From: Terriglobia bacterium
Lineage (GTDB): Bacteria > Acidobacteriota > Terriglobia > Terriglobales > Acidobacteriaceae
Assembly (NCBI GenBank): GCA_020073165.1
Contig: JAIQFP010000004.1
Location: 124,001 to 188,000 of the forward strand
Length of the DNA stretch: 64,000 bases
Direction: 5' to 3'
Within the stretch, counting starts at the first letter, position 1. Each line of letters opens with the position of its first letter. The notes under the pieces are model-generated. The model did no database searches and had not been told where the DNA came from. It worked only from the letters and a program-made list of their open reading frames with translations. Below, one piece after another: positions 34,890 through 45,233 of this stretch. The position numbers and the translations under genes were made by a program.

Positions 34890-36764
34890 ATGGCGGAAGC
34901 GGGGGGCCGGGACCTGTCCGGCGCGAATGGTGATGGCGTGAGCGGGGACCGGAACTTCCCGCGGGCTGCGCTTGAAATCAACGGCACGAAGAGAACTATT
35001 CCCGAGCCAGCGACCTTCCGCATGGTCATGGTTTCGTTCCTCGCGGCCGCCATTGGGCTGCTGGCCGGCGCGGTCGCCTTCGCGCTGTACAAACTCATCG
35101 GGCTGTTCACCAACCTCGCCTTCTATCATCGCTGGGCCGCTGACTTCACCAGCGCCCGCTTCAACACCCTGGGACCGTGGGTGATCGTCGTTCCCGTGAT
35201 CGGCGGCATCATCGTCGGTTTCATGGCCAAGTACGGTAGCGACAAGATCAAGGGACACGGCATTCCCGAGGCCATGGAGGCGGTGCTGATCAACCGCAGC
35301 CGCATCCAGCCGCGAGTGGCGATCCTGAAGCCGATCTCCGCGGCGATTGCCATTGGCACCGGCGGCCCGTTCGGCGCCGAGGGCCCCATCATCCAGACGG
35401 GCGGCGCGGTGGGTTCGCTCATTGGCCAGGCGTTCCACACTACGGCGGCGGAGCGCAAAGTTCTGTTGGCTTGCGGCGCGGCTGCGGGCATGTCTGCTAC
35501 CTTCAACACTCCGATTGCAGGCGTGATTCTCGCCATTGAGTTGCTGCTGTTCGAATTCAAGTCCCGGTCGTTCATTCCGTTGGTGGTTGCCAGCAGCTTG
35601 GCGACCGCGGTCCACATGCAGCTCCTGGGCGCCGGGCCCATGTTTTCGGTGGCCCCCGTGGACTTCGGCATTCCCCGCGCGGTTCCGTTCTACCTGGTGC
35701 TGGGGGTGATCTGCGGGTTGGCTGCGGTGGCTTTCAGCAAGGCTCTGTACTGGACCGAGGACCAGTTCGAGAAGTTGCCGGTGGACGAGTTGTGGTGGCC
35801 GGCAATTGGCGCATTGGGGCTGGGGATCATCGGTTACTTCGTGCCGCGTGTGCTGGGCGTTGGGTATGACACCATCGGCGACATCCTGAACGCGCACCTT
35901 GCCTTGAAACTGCTGTTGATCGTGATGGTGGCCAAGGCGGTAGCGCTGGTGGTCTCGCTGGGATCGGGAACTTCTGGTGGACTGCTGGCGCCCATGTTCA
36001 TGTCGAGCGCGGCTCTGGGCGGAGTGTTTGCGATGGGCATGAATCAGATCTTTCCCGGCGCGAACCTGGCTCCAGGGGCGTTTGCCTTGGTGGCGATGGG
36101 GGCGGTTTTCGGAGCGGCCTCGCGGGCGACGTTCTCGTTCATCATCTTTGCCTTTGAAATCACGCGCGATTACAACTCCGTGTTGCCACTGATGCTGGTC
36201 AGCGTGATCGCCGACGGCGTAGCCATGCTGCTCATGCCCAAGGCCTCCATCATGACCGAAAAGCTGGCACGGCGCGGGCTGCGCATTCATCAGGATTACG
36301 AAGCGGACGTGCTGCAGCAGGTCATGGTGGCGGAGACGATGGATTCTGAGGTGCCGGCGATTCCAGCGGAAATGGGAGTGGGTGAACTGGCGGAGCGCAT
36401 TGCGCGCCGCGATCCGGAGGTGTGCCGCCACCAGGGGATGATCATCGTGGACAAAGAGGGAAAGCTGGCAGGCCTGATTACTCGCGGCGATGTGCTGCGG
36501 GCGCTCGACCAGGATCCAGCCGGAGCGATGAGCGTGCTCCAAGCCGGCTCGCGTGAGCTAGTGGTGACCTATCCCGATGAAGTGCTGCACGAAGCGTCCA
36601 ACAAAATGCTGCGCCACAACATAGGCCGGTTGCCCGTCGTGGATCGAGACGATCCGCGGCGCGTAGTCGGATACCTGGGACGGCCGGGAGTCATGGCGGC
36701 GCGCCTGCGCCGGATGGAAGAGGAGCACGTGCGGGAGCCGGGGTGGATTGGGAGGCTGTTGTAG
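34890..36764 (+). CDS. ClC family chloride channel or antiporter with CBS domains
   Basis: 624 residues: a roughly 450-residue ClC membrane core and a C-terminal CBS pair (about residues 480-615: GMIIVDKEGKLAGLITRGDVLRAL, NIGRLPVVDRDDPRRVVGYL). The selectivity signatures are GHGIPEAM (usually GSGIP), GPFGAEGPII with the gating glutamate, and GSGTSGGLLAP. The His in place of the pore serine suggests altered anion preference; that is inference. The gating Glu is kept, consistent with proton coupling. The CBS pair may sense nucleotides. Co-transcribed with the MarR gene. Confidence 0.92.
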   Translation: MAEAGGRDLSGANGDGVSGDRNFPRAALEINGTKRTIPEPATFRMVMVSFLAAAIGLLAGAVAFALYKLIGLFTNLAFYHRWAADFTSARFNTLGPWVIVVPVIGGIIVGFMAKYGSDKIKGHGIPEAMEAVLINRSRIQPRVAILKPISAAIAIGTGGPFGAEGPIIQTGGAVGSLIGQAFHTTAAERKVLLACGAAAGMSATFNTPIAGVILAIELLLFEFKSRSFIPLVVASSLATAVHMQLLGAGPMFSVAPVDFGIPRAVPFYLVLGVICGLAAVAFSKALYWTEDQFEKLPVDELWWPAIGALGLGIIGYFVPRVLGVGYDTIGDILNAHLALKLLLIVMVAKAVALVVSLGSGTSGGLLAPMFMSSAALGGVFAMGMNQIFPGANLAPGAFALVAMGAVFGAASRATFSFIIFAFEITRDYNSVLPLMLVSVIADGVAMLLMPKASIMTEKLARRGLRIHQDYEADVLQQVMVAETMDSEVPAIPAEMGVGELAERIARRDPEVCRHQGMIIVDKEGKLAGLITRGDVLRALDQDPAGAMSVLQAGSRELVVTYPDEVLHEASNKMLRHNIGRLPVVDRDDPRRVVGYLGRPGVMAARLRRMEEEHVREPGWIGRLL

Positions 36765-36792
36765 GTTCCGTCCCTCGTCCACAGAGAGCTGC

Positions 36793-37776
36793 TCACCGCA
36801 AGGAAGCGTTTTGAGGCTGGCTGATCGGTGCGCTCTTCTTCTGCGCGGCAGTGATCAGTGGCCGCAAGGCCTCGACTGAGATGCCCATGGTGCCGCCGGA
36901 GAAACCGTCGAGGTAGGCCGCGTTGATGCCAATTACCTGGCCGCGCGAGTTGAAGACCGGGCCGCCGCTGCCGCCGTGGGCGGTAGGGGCGTCGTAAATG
37001 AGCTTGTCGCCGACTACGTCCCCCAGGTGCCCGCAGGTGGCCGAGGGCCGGATCAGCGAAAGCGCCGCGAGCTCGCTGGCTGCGCCGATGTCGTCATGGC
37101 GCAGGGCCAATCTTTGATAGACCGCCGGCGGCGACTTCGCCACCATACCCAACACGCCCATGGGATAGCCAATCACCGCCACCAGTTCTCCGGGATTAGG
37201 CGTTTCCGGGGCCAGAGGCAACGGCCGAAGCTGGTGGACGCCATGGGCGTCCTCGATGGTCAGTACCGCAACATCTCCATTCGCCGAGAAGGCGACCGGG
37301 GTGATGGTCACTGGAGCGGGTACTCCCGGGAAGAAAGCTACCAGCTTTTCCAGCTGTGGACTCGCTCCCTTCTTGATCAGGGCATCCGACTCCGGGTCTT
37401 GATACCAGGGCTCGGCCACATGACGGTTGGTGGCCAGCAGGCCATCGGCGACCACGAATCCGGTTCCCGAGATGCGGGCGCGCAGAGCCGGTTTCTGATT
37501 GGGAAAGCCCACCTGGTAGACCCCGAAGATGTAGCAAATGGAATCGCGATAGCGGTTGAGCACCATCGCGGGCATGGCTTGTTCCTGCTTGAGCTGGCTC
37601 ACCTGGCGAGTGAGCTCCTGCACCTCTTCCCGAAGGTTACTCATCGGAGGTGGGGCGTAATGGTCGACCAGGAACCCGCTACCCACAATCAGCACGATCC
37701 CCAGCAACCACTGCAGCATCGTAGACCAGGTGGTACTGACAGGTTCTTCTTCGGGATGGTAATCGTTCTCGGCCAT
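36793..37776 (-). CDS. Membrane-anchored trypsin-like serine protease
   Basis: 327 residues. An N-terminal cytoplasmic stretch and membrane helix (LQWLLGIVLIVGSGFLV) are followed by a short coiled coil (SNLREEVQELTRQVSQLKQE) and a chymotrypsin-fold domain. The triad is visible: His in LATNRHVAEPW, Asp in GDVAVLTIED, Ser in AHGGSGGPVFNSRGQVIGIN. There is no PDZ domain, unlike HtrA. It should act in the periplasm. Single gene, convergent with the ClC gene. Confidence 0.88.
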   Translation of the reverse strand: MAENDYHPEEEPVSTTWSTMLQWLLGIVLIVGSGFLVDHYAPPPMSNLREEVQELTRQVSQLKQEQAMPAMVLNRYRDSICYIFGVYQVGFPNQKPALRARISGTGFVVADGLLATNRHVAEPWYQDPESDALIKKGASPQLEKLVAFFPGVPAPVTITPVAFSANGDVAVLTIEDAHGVHQLRPLPLAPETPNPGELVAVIGYPMGVLGMVAKSPPAVYQRLALRHDDIGAASELAALSLIRPSATCGHLGDVVGDKLIYDAPTAHGGSGGPVFNSRGQVIGINAAYLDGFSGGTMGISVEALRPLITAAQKKSAPISQPQNASLR

Positions 37777-37918
37777 GAGGAAAACGGGCTGCGCTGCCGG
37801 CAGGGGAGAGAACTGCTGGGCCAGTCAGGCGGGCCTGTGAGGTCTTATTGTGGCGCTGGGGAGAGGCGGTTACCACGGTACGGAGGACGATGTCCAATGG
37901 TGCCCGGACGCGCTGAGG

Positions 37919-38176
37919 CTAAGGCTCGGTCAGACCCAGACGTTTCGCCATCTCTTCGTAGAGGAATCCCTCGCCGGGGCGGTAGGGCTGAACCCATTCG
38001 CCGTCGATCACGAACTGGGGAATGGCACGCTTGCCAGTGCGCGCGACGACTTCCTCGGCGGCGCCGGGGGTGGTTTCGATGTCGATGTCTGTGTATGGGA
38101 TGTTATGGCGCTGCAGGAAGCGCTTGGCCTCGCGGCAGTCGGGGCACCAGAAGGCGCAGTAGACGGTAATCTCCAT
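37919..38176 (-). CDS. Glutaredoxin family protein
   Basis: 85 residues. ITVYCAFWCPDCREAKRFL holds the redox motif CPDC, with the RAIPQFVIDG cis-proline loop. The CPDC dipeptide differs from the classical CPYC. It is probably a thiol-disulfide oxidoreductase of the NrdH/glutaredoxin type. I choose ATG 38176; a TTG at 38191 is in frame and also possible. The cupin gene lies 33 bases upstream on the same strand. Confidence 0.88.
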   Translation of the reverse strand: MEITVYCAFWCPDCREAKRFLQRHNIPYTDIDIETTPGAAEEVVARTGKRAIPQFVIDGEWVQPYRPGEGFLYEEMAKRLGLTEP

Positions 38177-38209
38177 AGGGCCAAGTTTCAAGGTTTCAGA
38201 GTTTCAAAG

Positions 38210-38569
38210 TCAAACCCGATCCAATTCGTGCAGTGTCATCTCGTTTTCGACGTTGCCGGTGTTCAGCGTCGAGGCCGGCTCAAACAGCAGGAGCCAGCAT
38301 TCTTCCTCGGCCACCGGCTTGTGCTCAACCCCACGTGGTACCACGATGAATTCGCCTTCTTCGATCCATACTTGCCGGTCGCGGAATTCCATGCGGAAGC
38401 GGCCTTTGACCACCAGGAACATCTCGTCTTCGTTGGCGTGGTGATGGAACACAAACTCACCCTTGAGCTTGTCCAGTTTGACATGCTGGCCGTTAAGCTC
38501 GGCGGCGATGTAGGGCTTCCAGTACTCGGAAATCCTGGAGAACTTCTGAGCGATGTTGACCTTGTCCAT
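38210..38569 (-). CDS. Small cupin protein
   Basis: 119 residues with a single cupin barrel: GEFVFHHHANEDEMFLVVKGRFRMEF carries the HxH and Glu metal ligands of motif 1, and EFIVVPRGVEHKP the His of motif 2. Such metal-binding small cupins are often isomerases or sensors. The ATG at 38569 has AGAGGA five bases upstream; the frame is open further up but only through repeat DNA. Confidence 0.88.
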   Translation of the reverse strand: MDKVNIAQKFSRISEYWKPYIAAELNGQHVKLDKLKGEFVFHHHANEDEMFLVVKGRFRMEFRDRQVWIEEGEFIVVPRGVEHKPVAEEECWLLLFEPASTLNTGNVENEMTLHELDRV

Positions 38570-38760
38570 GAATTCCTCTCGGAAAGATATGCGCTGCCGG
38601 TGTCTTCCATAAGATTGAAATCTAACCCCGAAAGTCGCAAAAAACACGTAGAGACGGCCGCCTCGGCAGTCCAACCGCGCGAGAAGGCGCATCGCGAACG
38701 CCCAAGTACCCGTGGAGGGAAAGAATCCTGCGAATTCAGCGCCGACTTGCCAGTTCGGTA

Positions 38761-38779
38761 GACAGCCGAGGCGGCTGTC
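38761..38779. repeat. Hairpin of the GACAGCCG...CGGCTGTCGCTACG family
   Basis: GACAGCCG (38761-38768), AGG, CGGCTGTC (38772-38779), then GCTACGTG. A near-identical copy with AAG in the loop lies at 45161-45179. It lies in the gap between cupin and clpC, among other repeats. Confidence 0.75.
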
Positions 38780-38815
38780 GCTACGTGGGCATGGGTAGTT
38801 CCCCGATCAAGCAAA

Positions 38816-38839
38816 AGCCGCCAGCTTGCGCTGGCGGCT
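38816..38839 (-). terminator. Terminator downstream of clpC
   Basis: AGCCGCCAGC and GCTGGCGGCT form ten pairs with a 4-base loop. On the minus strand the stem is followed by TTTTGCTTG. It is 60 bases past the clpC stop, a good rho-independent terminator. Confidence 0.75.
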
Positions 38840-38869
38840 GATAGCTAAAGCGGCCTCGCTTCGCTCGGT

Positions 38870-38899
38870 GGACGGGTCAGAGACCCGTCCCCACACGAG
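38870..38899. repeat. Dispersed palindromic repeat, copy 2 (abuts clpC stop)
   Basis: GGACGGG (38870-38876), CCCGTCC (38884-38890) and the tail CCACACGAG (38891-38899), directly next to the clpC stop at 38900. The tail is identical to that of the copy at 17960-17990. Confidence 0.75.
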
Positions 38900-41344
<2,445 letters not shown>

Positions 41345-41528
41345 ATAGCCCTTCTCCCCTGAGCTCTCAGGGAGACCAGCGCGCCGATGCGGCCAGCCCT
41401 ACCCCTGGGGAACCCCTTGGCCCAGAATACATTATGCAATCAAGGTGCCAACGGCCCCAAGTCCAAATCCTGCGTTTGGAACCTGAAATCCGTTACCAAA
41501 GACACCTGAGTTTTACCTGTCCGCAAGC

Positions 41529-41587
41529 GGTTGCAACATTGCAACCTTTCTTGCGCTCATTCCATTAGCTGTACAGCCAATTGTCAA
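41529..41587 (-). promoter_or_regulatory. clpC promoter and 18-bp palindrome
   Basis: On the minus strand TTGACA (41587-41582) is 17 bases from TGGAAT (41564-41559). Just after the expected start is GGTTGCAA-TG-TTGCAACC (41529-41546), perfect 8-bp arms. It is neither a CIRCE element (TTAGCACTC type) nor a CtsR site, so the regulator is unknown. The leader to the ATG at 41344 is about 200 bases. Confidence 0.5.
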
Positions 41588-41600
41588 TCCCACTAACGAC

Positions 41601-42311
41601 CTACGCCGGCAGCGACTCTGGGGCGACCTCCTCCAGTTTGCCGTGTTGCAACCGCAGCACGCGGTGACAACGGCGGGCGAAAGCGGAGTTGTGTGTGGCA
41701 ATCAATGAGGTCAGCTGGTAGTCGCGATGTAAAGTGGCGATCAATTCAAAAACCGAGTCCGCCGTGCGGCTGTCGAGGTCTCCGGTGGGCTCATCGGCCA
41801 GCAACAACTTGGGCTGGGTGATGAGCGCTCGGGCCAGGGCTACACGCTGCTGCTCCCCGCCGGAGAGTTCCCCCGAACGGTGATGCGCACGCTGTCCCAG
41901 TCCGACCTCGCGCAGCCAACGCGAAGCTTCCCCTTGTGCCTCCTGCCAGGGACGGCCCCGGAGCAGGAGCGGCATGGCCACATTCTCCAATGCCGTAAAT
42001 TCCGGCAACAGGTAGTGGAACTGCCAGACGAAGCCGACATCGCGGTTACGAAAATCGGCGGCGTCGTCCTGCGAAAGCGAACTCAACCGCAAGTGGGCGC
42101 AGTATACGTCACCGGCGGAAGCGCTATCAAGAGCGCCCAGGATGTGCAACAAGGTACTCTTGCCGGCACCTGATTCGCCAACAATCGCCAGCATCTCCCC
42201 CTTGGCTACCTGGAATGAGAGGTTGTCAAAGAGCACCAGGTCCGATTCCCCGGAGCGAAAGACCTTCTTGAGGCCCTCGATCCTTAACATCACTTGCTCG
42301 ATTGGATGCAA
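41601..42311 (-). CDS. ABC transporter ATP-binding protein, LolD-like
   Basis: 236 residues: Walker [10 protein letters not shown], signature [15 protein letters not shown], Walker [13 protein letters not shown], and H-loop IATHN. The MacB/LolD subfamily fits its pairing with the FtsX-like permease 318 bases upstream. LolCDE extracts lipoproteins from the inner membrane of Gram-negative bacteria. Alternative starts are 42311 and ATG 42290. Confidence 0.9.
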   Translation of the reverse strand: MHPIEQVMLRIEGLKKVFRSGESDLVLFDNLSFQVAKGEMLAIVGESGAGKSTLLHILGALDSASAGDVYCAHLRLSSLSQDDAADFRNRDVGFVWQFHYLLPEFTALENVAMPLLLRGRPWQEAQGEASRWLREVGLGQRAHHRSGELSGGEQQRVALARALITQPKLLLADEPTGDLDSRTADSVFELIATLHRDYQLTSLIATHNSAFARRCHRVLRLQHGKLEEVAPESLPA

Positions 42312-42629
42312 CCGGCGTGCTCCTCGGTTCAGGGTTCAGAGGCCATCCGCCATGCTAGCCCTGGGCAGGATGCCTGTTAACCATTAAAACACGAGCCGTG
42401 CACTTGGTCGCAGCTTCCATTTCGGGAAGCATCTAAGCCGAACTGTATACCCGTTCCGCACCAACGCAATGTGACATAGGTCACCAATAGGGGTACGAGT
42501 GGGTGCGGGCGGGCGGGTGGGGGTGAACGGAAACCGGGACGAAGGGTGACAAGAAAAGGGGGAAGAATTGTGGCGCCGCTGTCTGCCCCAAAACAAGGTC
42601 GGGTTACGATATTTTGTAGATTTTGCAGG
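42312..42629. other. Gap between permease and lolD: G-rich tract and CRP-like site, no gene
   Basis: The 318-base interval has no coding region. It holds TGTGACATAGGTCACC (42470-42485), close to the CRP/FNR pattern TGTGA-N6-TCACA. A G-run at 42501-42523 (five G-tracts of at least three, spaced by 1-3 bases) meets the quadruplex pattern on the plus strand. Both may affect lolD, whose start is 160-210 bases away on the minus strand. Confidence 0.5.
42470..42485. promoter_or_regulatory. Candidate CRP/FNR-type site
   Basis: TGTGA and TCACC, 6 bases apart, form a near-match to the consensus with arms GTGAC/GTCAC. No Crp-family regulator with a DNA-binding domain is in the window, so this rests only on sequence. 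Confidence 0.4.
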
Positions 42630-43946
42630 TTATTCGTAGCGCAGGGCTTCGGCGGGCAGAATGCGGGCTGCAGACCAGCTGGGATACACCGTCGCGATGA
42701 AAGAAATTCCGATGGCGATCAAGGCCACCAGAAAGCCGTCCATGGAGCGGGGGGCGAAGGGGACATAGTCGATGGAATAGACCTCGGGCGCAAGCGAGAG
42801 CAGGTGGTAGTGTCCGCCGGCCCAGGAGAGCGCGTATCCCAGGACGAGGCCCGTGGCGGTGCCGATTACGCCGATCAGCAGGCCTTGCGCGATGAAGAGG
42901 CGACGCACCTGCGACTTGCGCGTGCCCATAGACATGAGCACGGCGATGTCGCGAGTTTTCTCCATGACCATCATGGTGAGCGAAATGAGGATGTTCAGGG
43001 CGGCGACGAAGACGATCAGGCCGATGGTGATGAAGGTAACGACGCGCTCCAGGCGCAGGGCGCGGAAGATGGCCTTGTTCTGTTCCATCCAGCTGGTGGC
43101 CATGAAGCCCTTGCCGGCTGCCTCTTCGATTTGCTTGGCCACCTGGTCGGCCTGGTAAATGTCGTCCAATTTGAACTCCAGGACAGAGATGAGGTCGCCG
43201 AGTCCGAAAAGGCGTTGCGCGTCTGAGAGGCGGGTGAAAGCCCAGGAGCTGTCGTAGTCGTAGAAGCCGGAGTTAAAAATTCCTACCACGCGAAAGCGGT
43301 TGTACTTGGGCACCATGCCGAAGGGAGTGAGTTCGCCTTGCGGGCTGGTGACCAGCACGATCGAACCGACCGTCGCGCCGAGTTCGGCGGCCATGTCTTT
43401 GCCGAGAATGATGGGCGGCATGGCAGCGACGCGCTGCCCGACGCCTTCCAGCGCCGTAGGAGATTCATCAGGTGGTGTAGCGCGGGCGCCCTCGCCCGCG
43501 GTTTGGGGAGCTTCCGCAGGTTCCTCCAGAGCATCCGCTGAACCAAGGGTCACAGTTTTCAGCAGGTCGCTGACTCTGCGCTCAGCGGCGGGAATCATGC
43601 CCTTGAGCACGGCACCGCGGGCGCGCGGCCCGCGCGAGATCAGTACCTGCTCGTAGATGGCGGGGGCGGCGGCGACCACGTGCGGTTCTTTCGAGAGACG
43701 GTCCATCAGCGGCTGCCAGTCCTTGATGCCGTCGCTCTGGATGCGCAGCAGGTTCACGTGCGAGGTGGAACCGAGCAAGCGATCTTGCAGGTCCTGGCGA
43801 AAGCCGTTGTTGATGGCGAGCGCGATGATGAGCGAAGCCACTCCGGCGGCAACACCCAGAATCGAAATGCCGGTGATGACGCCGATGACCGCCTGGCGAC
43901 GCTTGGCGCGGAGGTAGCGGGTTGCGACGAAGAGTTCGAATTTCAT
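42630..43946 (-). CDS. LolC/LolE-like ABC transporter permease with a repeat-derived insert
   Basis: 438 residues with the LolC/E layout: one N-terminal helix (AVIGVITGISILGVAAGVASL), a periplasmic MacB-PCD domain, then three C-terminal helices (FITIGLIVFVAALNILIS, GLLIGVIGTATGLVLG, FLVALIAIGISF). FATRYLRAKR-type N-terminus and the FtsX domain support the call. In the periplasmic domain, about residues 145-165 (AEAPQTAGEGARATPPDESP) are encoded by a palindromic repeat at 43475-43503 and disrupt otherwise conserved sequence. The frame remains open. Confidence 0.88.
   Translation of the reverse strand: MKFELFVATRYLRAKRRQAVIGVITGISILGVAAGVASLIIALAINNGFRQDLQDRLLGSTSHVNLLRIQSDGIKDWQPLMDRLSKEPHVVAAAPAIYEQVLISRGPRARGAVLKGMIPAAERRVSDLLKTVTLGSADALEEPAEAPQTAGEGARATPPDESPTALEGVGQRVAAMPPIILGKDMAAELGATVGSIVLVTSPQGELTPFGMVPKYNRFRVVGIFNSGFYDYDSSWAFTRLSDAQRLFGLGDLISVLEFKLDDIYQADQVAKQIEEAAGKGFMATSWMEQNKAIFRALRLERVVTFITIGLIVFVAALNILISLTMMVMEKTRDIAVLMSMGTRKSQVRRLFIAQGLLIGVIGTATGLVLGYALSWAGGHYHLLSLAPEVYSIDYVPFAPRSMDGFLVALIAIGISFIATVYPSWSAARILPAEALRYE
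43481..43500. repeat. Palindrome inserted in frame in the LolC/E gene
   Basis: CGCGGGCG-CCCT-CGCCCGCG, perfect 8-bp arms, preceded by GTGTAG. On the minus strand it reads GGGCG...GCGCTACACC, so it has the same GCTAC tail as other hairpins in the window. It adds codons to the permease without breaking the frame. Confidence 0.7.
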
Positions 43947-44030
43947 TCGAGCCGTCGGCCGTTGACGAACAGAGCACTCAACATCCAGCCAACTCGGATT
44001 ATAGCGGTCACCCGGTGCAGGGATGCGGGA

Positions 44031-44510
44031 TTACTCTTCAACAACCGAGTAGTAGGGCGCGTAACGTACGACTCTGGGGTGCAAATTCGGGTGGAGACAA
44101 TCTCTGACTTTCAACACTTGCTTCTCGTCCACTCGAATTACTCCTGTGATGCTAAGCAGGCCCAGCCGATCTTCGCACTTGCCAGCAATCACAGCCAGGG
44201 CTATGGCCTTTACTGCTTCCAAGATCATTTCGAAGCTAGCATCGTTGGGCAGTTTCGCTTCCCAAGGAAGTTCGAAGGTGGTTCCGCGACCGAAGCTCAC
44301 GTCAACCAGGGCATAGCCGTCTTCTGTGTGCGCACTGAACTCGGCGGATTCTCTGTTCGCAGGCCTGAGCCATACGATCGTGCCACGGTCATCGCGAGTT
44401 CTCCTCGCCTCCAAGATCGCAACTCCTGCTGGCAGTCCGGCCAAGATGTCCTCAAACAGTTGGACTAGTCGCCTCCCGTTTTCATCGAAAATATCACTGG
44501 CTTTCGTCAC
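44031..44510 (-). CDS. Protein of unknown function
   Basis: 159 residues from GTG 44510, which overlaps the stop of the upstream methyltransferase gene by four bases (GTGA), predicting translational coupling. The sequence is mixed alpha/beta and charged, without a signal peptide or membrane segment. It begins TKASDIFDENGRRLVQLFED and has a LGLLSITGVIRVDEKQ strand. I do not recognise it. The single base-pair overlap fixes the start well. Confidence 0.6.
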   Translation of the reverse strand: MTKASDIFDENGRRLVQLFEDILAGLPAGVAILEARRTRDDRGTIVWLRPANRESAEFSAHTEDGYALVDVSFGRGTTFELPWEAKLPNDASFEMILEAVKAIALAVIAGKCEDRLGLLSITGVIRVDEKQVLKVRDCLHPNLHPRVVRYAPYYSVVEE

Positions 44511-45088
44511 GCGCGCACCCTCGGCAAGACGGCCGGAACCTGCTCGCGGTAAGCAACGTACTCCTTGCCGAACCGCTGCTCCAGTTCCACGTCCTCCATC
44601 GCGATCATAATGGCACCGGTGACAATGGCGAACACTGTCAATCCGTAGCAGACCACCAACCCCGTGCCGATGCTCCAGCCCAGCATCTCGCACAGGTGAG
44701 CGAGGTAGACGGGATGGCGGACGCGGGCGCGAATGCCGGTTGTGACCAAGCGCTGCTCACGGTGGTTGGAAAGGACCTCCGGCATGCCGCCGAGTTGGGC
44801 GCGGCTGAAGTGCTTCCCGGATTGCGAGTACAGGTAAAGGCCCGTGGCGAACAGAAGAATGGCAGGGAGCCACGGCCACAGCGTGTCGTAGAGCACCATG
44901 TGGCGCCATGGTGCGGTGATTGCGGCAAGCACGATCCACATGGCGATCCAGAGCGGTACCAGCACGCGATAGGGGGAGCGCGGGCGCGACCGCCAGTAGT
45001 CCACGCGCGGATGGATGACCAGCCAGAAGGACGGAATGGTGGAGTAGACGACGCAGGCCAGCCAGCCCAGCGTTTGAAGAATATGCAC
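44507..45088 (-). CDS. Isoprenylcysteine methyltransferase-like membrane protein
   Basis: About 193 residues with four to five membrane helices. The C-terminal signature of the ICMT/phospholipid methyltransferase superfamily is present: LVTTGIRARVRHPVYLAHL (the RHPxY SAM-binding motif) and EDVELEQRFGKEYVAYREQVPAVLP. Substrate unknown. The start is uncertain: GTG 45088 is the first plausible codon before the first helix. The frame continues to 45220, but that part lies in hairpin repeats. Confidence 0.75.
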   Translation of the reverse strand: MHILQTLGWLACVVYSTIPSFWLVIHPRVDYWRSRPRSPYRVLVPLWIAMWIVLAAITAPWRHMVLYDTLWPWLPAILLFATGLYLYSQSGKHFSRAQLGGMPEVLSNHREQRLVTTGIRARVRHPVYLAHLCEMLGWSIGTGLVVCYGLTVFAIVTGAIMIAMEDVELEQRFGKEYVAYREQVPAVLPRVRA

Positions 45089-45160
45089 GCGCGCGATTCT
45101 AGCAGTCAGGTCAGCGCGGGCGAAATGCCTTTGGGTCGCGCTGCCTCGCTTCGCTCGGTG

Positions 45161-45179
45161 GACAGCCGAAGCGGCTGTC
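45161..45179. repeat. Hairpin of the GACAGCCG...CGGCTGTCGCTACG family
   Basis: GACAGCCG, AAG, CGGCTGTC, then GCTACGTG. It is preceded by GCCTCGCTTCGCTCGGTG, which also precedes the repeat at 38870. It lies between the methyltransferase and propeller genes. Confidence 0.75.
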
Positions 45180-45193
45180 GCTACGTGATTGGG

Positions 45194-45215
45194 GGACGGG
45201 CGAGGACGCCCGTCC
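45194..45215. repeat. GGACGGGCG hairpin
   Basis: GGACGGGCG (45194-45202), AGGA, CGCCCGTCC (45207-45215): nine perfect pairs. It lies just after the 45161 hairpin and before the propeller-gene stop at 45234, and may terminate transcription. Confidence 0.7.
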
Positions 45216-45233
45216 TCCATCGGCCTGCGAAAG

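Noticed and set aside
34389-36542. 717-codon open frame antisense to the ClC gene
   Set aside because: It mirrors the third-codon-position bias of the ClC gene, has an unnatural His/Gln/Arg-rich composition and no family match.
36976-38169. 397-codon open frame over the protease and glutaredoxin genes
   Set aside because: Antisense to two recognised genes; composition is that of a reverse-complement shadow.
45089-45220. Longer N-terminus of the ICMT-like protein
   Set aside because: It is made only of hairpin repeats (VATAASAV-type translation) and precedes the first membrane helix without purpose.
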